A stretch of DNA of 64,000 nt, taken from contig JAINUG010000176.1 in assembly GCA_029706075.1 (NCBI GenBank), forward strand, positions 930,001-994,000, written 5' to 3'. Source of the stretch: Aldrovandia affinis (taxonomy: Eukaryota; Chordata; Actinopteri; Notacanthiformes; Halosauridae). Position numbers and translations under genes: made by a program. Each line of letters opens with the position of its first letter. Position 1 is the stretch's first letter. The notes below the pieces were generated by a model. It was not told the DNA's origin and did not search any database. It was given only the letters and a program-made list of their open reading frames with translations. Below, one piece after another: positions 58,985 to 64,000 of this stretch.

Positions 58985-59668
58985 TCAGAGCACTCTCTCA
59001 CAAAGCAGGATTGGTGGGTTAGCGAGCGAACTTTGGGCTTAACCCTGGGTTTTTGGTCTCACGACTGTGGCTCACAGGGCTGCGGTGATGGGAATGTGAG
59101 TGCAATCTATTGTACCAATCACTGTCGGGAATCCTATGAGAAAATTACACCGCACTTAATATGCAACAGTATATTTTATTCATTATTGATAACTATATAT
59201 ATATATAACTATAAACTGTATGTTTGCTCAGGTTCTCCGCATCACCAACGGAATACGCATACATGTACTGGTGGCTAGAAAATGTAGGGCAATACATACA
59301 GTTTGCTGCACATGGCTTCGACAAGTGGCATTTGTGGCTTGTGGCTCTAGAAGCTTACAAAGATACAATATTCCCTCTGCAGAGAATCTCTATCTCTGAT
59401 ATAAAAAAAAAATCAGATTACGCAATTCTCTAGGATTGATGAGGCCATTTTCCAGAGAGCTGATTGGTGAAAGGGCAGCCTTTGTATAGGACTGGTTCTG
59501 TTAGCCTGAACTTAACCTACTCCGGAGCAGGTTAGGTTCACGGCATAAGGTTACCATGGCGATGCAACCTGGTTAAAAGTGAGCCACAGTCGTGAGACCA
59601 AAAACCCAGGGTTAAGCCCAAAGTTAGCTCGCTAAACCACTAATCCTGCTTCGTGAGACAGGCCCCAG
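58985..59668. mobile_element. DNA transposon/MITE with ~80-bp inverted ends
   Basis: Left arm 58993-59072 (AAGCAGGATTGGTGGGTTAG ... CTCACGACTGTGGCTCAC) and right arm 59580-59660 are inverted copies with few mismatches. The right end reads GGGGCCTGTCTCACGAAGCA on the minus strand, a common fish MITE start (Harbinger- or Kolobok-like). The left outer end is degraded, so no target duplication was assigned. No coding sequence. Confidence 0.8.
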
Positions 59669-61019
59669 GTTCTGTGGCTGGATACAGGTACTGTACATGG
59701 TTGGTGCTTTTTTTCTAAGAGCAAACCAACCTTGGCTCTCATTCTCTAAGTGATTGATACACATGTCTCTGCCCTGAACTGCCACAAACAGACAGACGGG
59801 GAAGTAAGTGAGTTGAACGTAAACACATGAGAAGGTGTAACAAAACAATTTATATAAATTATAGTACGGATCCCTGATACTTTTGAATGCGATTTTCTTT
59901 TAATTTAAATGGAATGTGATTTTTTTAAAGTAAAGATTTACTACTTTTGGTGACGGATGAGTTAATGTGTGCATTTGGGTGTAAAATAAATGGGGGGAGG
60001 AGGAAATGCCCCATAGTCTTATGATAATACAAATTATGGATTGGCATAGCAACTTTCCAAGACTCATTAAACACTTAAGGCAATGGCATTGACATTATCT
60101 GTTGAACCAATATATGAATGTGAATTGGAATGATGAGAATGCATTTATTTGAAATCGTTTCCGCATTGTGATATATGATTATCATATGGCTATTTCAACT
60201 GTCACTTAGGAATGTCACCTTTGACCCTTAAGTAATTAATCAAACTATTTGACAGGTGGGCGTGTGACTTTTTGACCGGGAAAACCCCAGGGGATGACAT
60301 CTGTGTTTTTGATGTCCAAAGCTCTGATCTTTATATAAATACATCCCTGTTTAAACGTCATTCTATTGAAAAAACTCACTATAATGAAAAATATAACAAT
60401 TTATCAATCGGAAACATACCTAAGGTTAACCATTATAAATAAAGAAATAAAAACTCTTCACACTCACACTTCAAAAGGCCTAACACTCAATTGCCCATGA
60501 TGCTTTGCAACTATATGACCTTAAGTTCTACCCAACTGTCTCAACACAAATGTTGGATCTAATGCTGAAGTGATGCAGCCAGTGTCTCCGAAGTTGACGG
60601 ATACACCCTTAATCAACACAAAGTGCAAATTTCCAGTTCATAAACAAACAAGCCTAAGCCAGGGGCGGCGCCAGAACATTTTGATTGGGGTGCTTTATGT
60701 TTGTGAGGGGTTGCTCATGAAATTTAGACACCCGTGCAGGTCACGGGCGCGCAGACCACGCCTACGGCTACATTACTACGCATAATGTTTAAACCATCTA
60801 GTCAGATATCACAGCACGGCTACTACAACAAGCATGCTATGCATTGCCATGTACAGCTTATGTACTGCCATCTCACGCACTAAAAAATTCATACAATGAC
60901 CCAGACCCTAAATACCAATAGCCAGGAAAACATTGCCACAACATGACAGATAACCACTGCTTAGACCATCTCACTCAAAAACAACGGGAGCTTGTGTTGG
61001 CTTGATTTCTTTTAGTTTT

Positions 61020-62225
61020 TTAGGAAAAGATCATGACGGATGGAGCCCCAAAAAAATGTGTGCAGCACCTGCACTGATTCAAAGAACTCTGCCTCCGGTT
61101 TTTAACGCAGTCCACCAAAATAAGATTTAGATGATGAGCGTGGCAATGGATATACAGTGCCTGTGGGACATCTTTTCTGAGTTTATCTGCTACACCATTA
61201 TGATAGCCTGACATAACGGCTGCGCCATCATAGCATTGAGCAACGCACATATTGTGGTCAATGTTGCATTTATTAAGTGTCAGTTTGATTGTTTTTAAAA
61301 GCGAATCAGTGTCTAATCCATCGGCTGGTGTCACGTCTCGTGTTCGTGTTCCCCGTAATTAGGTGTTTTAGTTTATTCCATGTTTTCCTGGTTGTCCGGT
61401 CCGTGTTTTCACTTTCACTTACCTGTTTTCAGTCCTGTCATTGTATTATCGTTTTACATGTGTCTGATTGCAGTTAGCCAGTCCTGTCTGATGTATTTAG
61501 CTGTGTGTTTTTGGTATACCAGATTGTCTCGCCATTGTATTATCGTTTTCACCTGTTCCTCGTGTGTCTGATTGCAGTCTCCGGTGGCAGCTGCTTTCAT
61601 GTTAATTCCTGATTGTTTCTCGTTATGTCTAAATGTATACAAGCTGTGCGTTTTCCCATGTTCGTTGCAGGATTGTCTTGTGCTTTTCTTATGCCTACAC
61701 AACTTTCCAGCGGTCTCTTTGTTTACCTGTGTTTTGTTTCCTCATGTTCATGCTTCTGTGTTCAGTCCTGTCTCAGTCTCGTTCCCGATCCACCTGTTCG
61801 TGCTCCTCATGGTTCCTGCCCTGCTCCTCTCTGTGTTCCCCGGACTGATTCCCTGTTATCGACCTCCCCCTGCCCATTGACCATGTCTTGCCTGCCTCTG
61901 ACATGCCTGAAGCCTGGAACGAACTTTGCCTGTCCCCGACCACTCTTTGGATTCCTGTATTGCCCTGATTGCTCCCGTAAGAACTTTGCTTGTCTTTGCA
62001 ATAAAGAACATTATTGCATTCTTGGGTCCGCCTGGTTTTCCTACTCCGTTCCTGACAGGCTGGAGTGAAATGTAGGAATTCTTCCAGTGCAACATCATTG
62101 TGCAAATGATGCACCACAGACACCTGTTCTTTTTTGCTGCCGTCCTTACTTTCGTCGACTATCAATGCAAACAGTCCAGTTTTCTCTATTTCACTACTTA
62201 TTTGCTCCCTAACCATATTTGCCAT
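61020..62225 (-). pseudogene. hAT (ZMYM1-like) transposase fragment, split by a solo LTR
   Basis: Upstream part 62225-62063: MANMVREQISSEIEKTGLFA, LIVDESKDGSKKEQVSVVHH (hAT first catalytic region, D-E-S). Downstream part 61328-61020: DGLDTDSLLKTIKLTLNKC, AQCYDGAAVMSGYHNGVADK, HCHAHHLNLILVDCVKN (the C-x-DGAxxMxG and H-x-LNL blocks). The frame is continuous across the LTR site. DNA-binding and dimerisation parts are missing. Confidence 0.88.
61329..62057 (+). mobile_element. solo LTR, 729 bp, inside the hAT transposase
   Basis: Starts TGTCACGTCTCG, ends GTTCCTGACA, flanked by GGCTGG on both sides (61323-61328, 62058-62063). An AATAAA at about 62000 fits the R region. The style of sequence (CT- and TG-rich, TGTCACGTC start) resembles the Ty3 LTR at 2049-2588. 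Confidence 0.88.
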
Positions 62226-63053
62226 AATTTCAATTAACTCGTTCTGTATATCATGGTGATTGTCTGATACTGTATTTCTTGCGCAACAGTTTTGTCAAAC
62301 TTGCCAGTAACGTGTAAAAGTTCAATGAAGTTGAATGTTCGAGATGGCAACATAATGTACATAGGCTAGTTATAGGTACTCCCTCCCCCCACACACACAC
62401 ACACAGGGCCTCTACTACGGAATGATAAAATAATTGTTGGCTGGTAGTTATTTCGATTTAAAGTGTTTAATGAAAATGTAAAATTGTAAGGAAATGCTTG
62501 GGAGGGCTGCGCCGGTGCTATGCAAATTCCTGACAAGCACCCCCCTGGCGCCGCCACTGCCCTAAGCTCTTGTTTACCCCTCCTGAAGCAACTCTGAGTA
62601 GTCGCTATAATGAAAAAACATTAAATAAAAAGTTATTGCCCTCTTCCAAAGAAATCTTTTGTAGCTATTTTAGCATTAGACAACGCAATTTCCCCGTTCG
62701 TAATATCTTAACGCTACCAATGCACCCCACAACTGCACAGATGCCAAATTCTGATGTAACGTCAGGGGATATTTTACAGCTTTTCAAAAAAATTTTTTTA
62801 CATGGACTCACGAACGTCAGAACACTGGTGTCCCTGTGCCCTGGGGGTCCCCGGTCAAAAGTTCATGAATATTTATATAAAGATCAGAGCTTTGGACATC
62901 CAAAACACAGATGTCACTCCCTGGGGTTTCCCGGTCAAAAGCTCACACGCCCACCTGTCAAATAGTTTGATTGATTACTTAAGGGTCAACGGTGACATTC
63001 ATAAGTGACAGTTAAAATAGCCATATGATAATCATAGTTATTGCGAAGGCAAA

Positions 63054-63674
63054 AAAGGTTTTGATGGTGAGCTGTGTGAAGGAAAACATGTGCATGGTTT
63101 TATGTTTTTAGGCTATGCTTTTTCCCATTCATTTTAGAATCATATGTATAGCCTTTATGGCATAATGTTATATAACATAAAAGAAAAGGAGAGGCCAATT
63201 AGACATCGCATAGAGCAACTATTTTTATTTTATTTTTTTACAGCTAATGTGGGCAAGTGTGCCTTATATTTCTGGGCAGGGAACAGTCCATTCCCTGCCC
63301 TTTATCATTGTGGAAACACTGGCACTAAGTTTGAAACATCCTCCACAGTTCGGAACATTCAGTAATAACACAAATGAACTGGAAAAACTATTTTTGAGGA
63401 AAAAAATTAAACCTTGCATTTATTTGTAAGTCAAAGTGAAGGACAAATGCTCATTGAATCCAGGCCATTTTTGAAGTAGTGGTGATAGTGAGATAATACA
63501 AGAAGATGAGGAACAAGATAATAATGACAAAGAAGGCTTTGTTGCATTAGTGGTGATGAGTAGCTGTAATAGTAAGACATGCAGGCCAACAGAGGTACAT
63601 TGGCAATAGTAGCAGTCGTGAGTTAAAGATGAGAAGAGCACATCGGTCACAGGTAATAAAAAATGATCACGTAC
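63054..63674. other. intron sequence, nothing recognised
   Basis: Intron just downstream, in transcript sense, of the first asic2 exon in the window. Confidence 0.45.
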
Positions 63675-63802
63675 CCTCTGTTCCTGTGTGGCAACGAATG
63701 TCTGAAATCCTGGGGCCACTCCGAATCCCAGCTCATGGACAAAGGGGGGCTCGGCCTGGCTGTGGATCTGAACTCTGACCCCTGCCTCAAATGCTGTCTC
63801 CT
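63675..63802 (-). CDS. asic2: asic2 exon (first in window): extracellular palm/beta-ball region
   Basis: This 128-nt exon encodes residues such as [16 protein letters not shown], then [20 protein letters not shown], a highly conserved stretch of the ASIC extracellular domain. In transcript sense the acceptor is TATAATGCAG before AGGAGACAGC, and the donor is GTACGT directly after the AGG arginine codon. The exon starts with two bases of a split codon and ends in phase 0, matching the exon at 38.4 kb. The upstream pyrimidine stretch (transcript TTGTCTTTTTCCTG) supports the acceptor. No frameshift or stop is present. Confidence 0.93.
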
Positions 63803-64000
63803 CTGCATTATATACAACAGGAAAAAGACAAACATTTTATCCCATGGCATTACATTTTCTTTTCTGGCCTTCTCACCCACTGTGTATTATGCGGTTTAAA
63901 TAAAACACCATACAGAGACCAACAAAGAATAAAGGGAAAAATCTGTTATCGCATGCTGTTACTAGTACTGTCTGAACACACACATGTAGAGAAGGGGGTG
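63803..64000. other. asic2 intron up to the window edge
   Basis: Acceptor-side intron with a pyrimidine-rich stretch (on the minus strand) before 63803. Confidence 0.6.

Larger units (their letters stand above)
60660..62559 (-). mobile_element. hAT transposon, internally deleted
   Basis: Inverted ends CAGGGGCGGCGCCAG and CTGGCGCCGCCACTG, flanked by GCCTAAGC / CCCTAAGC, an 8-bp duplication with one mismatch. It carries a hAT transposase fragment on the minus strand, split by a solo LTR (61329-62057). It lies between the arms of the foldback element. Confidence 0.88.
60159..63053. mobile_element. foldback-type element with ~200-bp inverted arms
   Basis: Left arm 60159-60345 and right arm 62863-63053 are inverted copies: GATTATCATATGGCTATTT, GACAGGTGGGCGTGTGA, CCAAAGCTCTGATCTTTATA in both. 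Unique sequence lies between them, plus a hAT element (60660-62559). Family unknown; no transposase of its own. Confidence 0.8.
3631..63802 (-). other. asic2: asic2 gene, 3' part (eight exons, 5' end outside window)
   Basis: Acid-sensing ion channel 2 is a proton-gated sodium channel subunit of the DEG/ENaC family; it assembles as a trimer in the neuronal plasma membrane. I joined eight minus-strand segments, each with an AG acceptor and GT donor in transcript sense: lengths 128, 151, 57, 151, 92, 80, 69 and 102 nt. Phases agree at every junction (1-0, 0-1, 1-1, 1-2, 2-1, 1-0, 0-0, 0-stop), which is strong proof of one gene. Assignment to ASIC2 rather than ASIC1 rests on the [16 protein letters not shown] stretch, a GSHDE stretch before the last exon, and the C-terminus TLGTLEEIAC (ASIC1 ends differently). 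The first membrane segment and 5' exons must lie beyond position 64000. The two largest introns here, about 25 kb and 11 kb, are mostly transposons. If the usual ten-exon layout holds (inference), these are exons 3 to 10. Confidence 0.95.

Noticed and set aside
63144..63429. Additional asic2 exon
   Set aside because: Open frames here have no DEG/ENaC similarity, and the neighbouring exons already join in phase.

Overview
This window is vertebrate nuclear DNA, most likely from a teleost fish. It carries eight spliced exons of an acid-sensing ion channel gene, asic2, on the minus strand. The introns are AT-rich and full of fish-type retroelements: L2/CR1 LINEs, tRNA-derived SINEs, Ty3, Copia and BEL/Pao LTR elements, Tc1, hAT and piggyBac-like DNA transposons. 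There are no operons, CRISPR arrays, rRNA genes or free-standing tRNA genes. I cannot name the species.

The host gene. In transcript order the asic2 exons lie at 63675-63802, 38363-38513, 27617-27673, 10301-10451, 9312-9403, 9143-9222, 4766-4834 and 3631-3732 (stop codon). All have GT/AG borders in transcript sense and every exon-exon phase agrees. They give about 275 residues: much of the cysteine-rich extracellular domain, the second membrane segment with the GAS filter, and an ASIC2-type C-terminus ending TLGTLEEIAC. The 5' exons lie beyond the right edge.

Layout. 1-2.6 kb: the 3' part of a broken Ty3 chromovirus with its LTR. 3-13 kb: the last six exons, with a Tc1 element with ends intact, three Tc1 remnants or deletion derivatives, a solo LTR, a SINE, and L2 and CR1 tails. 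13.4-22 kb: a truncated L2 split by a very young Copia element (15053-19835), followed by a 0.93-kb segment. 23-27 kb: decayed fragments. 28.7-38.2 kb: one BEL/Pao element invaded by a CR1, which was itself invaded by an L2 and flanked by a solo LTR. 38.4-39 kb: an exon and a SINE. 41.9-46.4 kb: a deleted Tc1, then a second copy of the L2 plus 0.93-kb segment that ends in an extra L2 tail. 46.5-54.4 kb: a hAT MITE, then an esterase-ORF1 LINE interrupted by a full-length LINE, itself interrupted by a piggyBac-like element. 54.5-56 kb: a Tc1 remnant and a SINE. 59-63 kb: a MITE with long inverted ends, then a foldback element containing a hAT containing a solo LTR. 63.7 kb: the first exon in the window.

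How it fits together. The only gene with a likely host function is asic2. The rest is a layered record of transposition. Many insertions can be ordered in time because target duplications are intact, or because the interrupted reading frame resumes on the other side. I did not find a new biological system. The most unusual structures are the chimeric L2 - 0.93 kb - L2-tail locus and the Copia copy with identical LTRs but broken genes.
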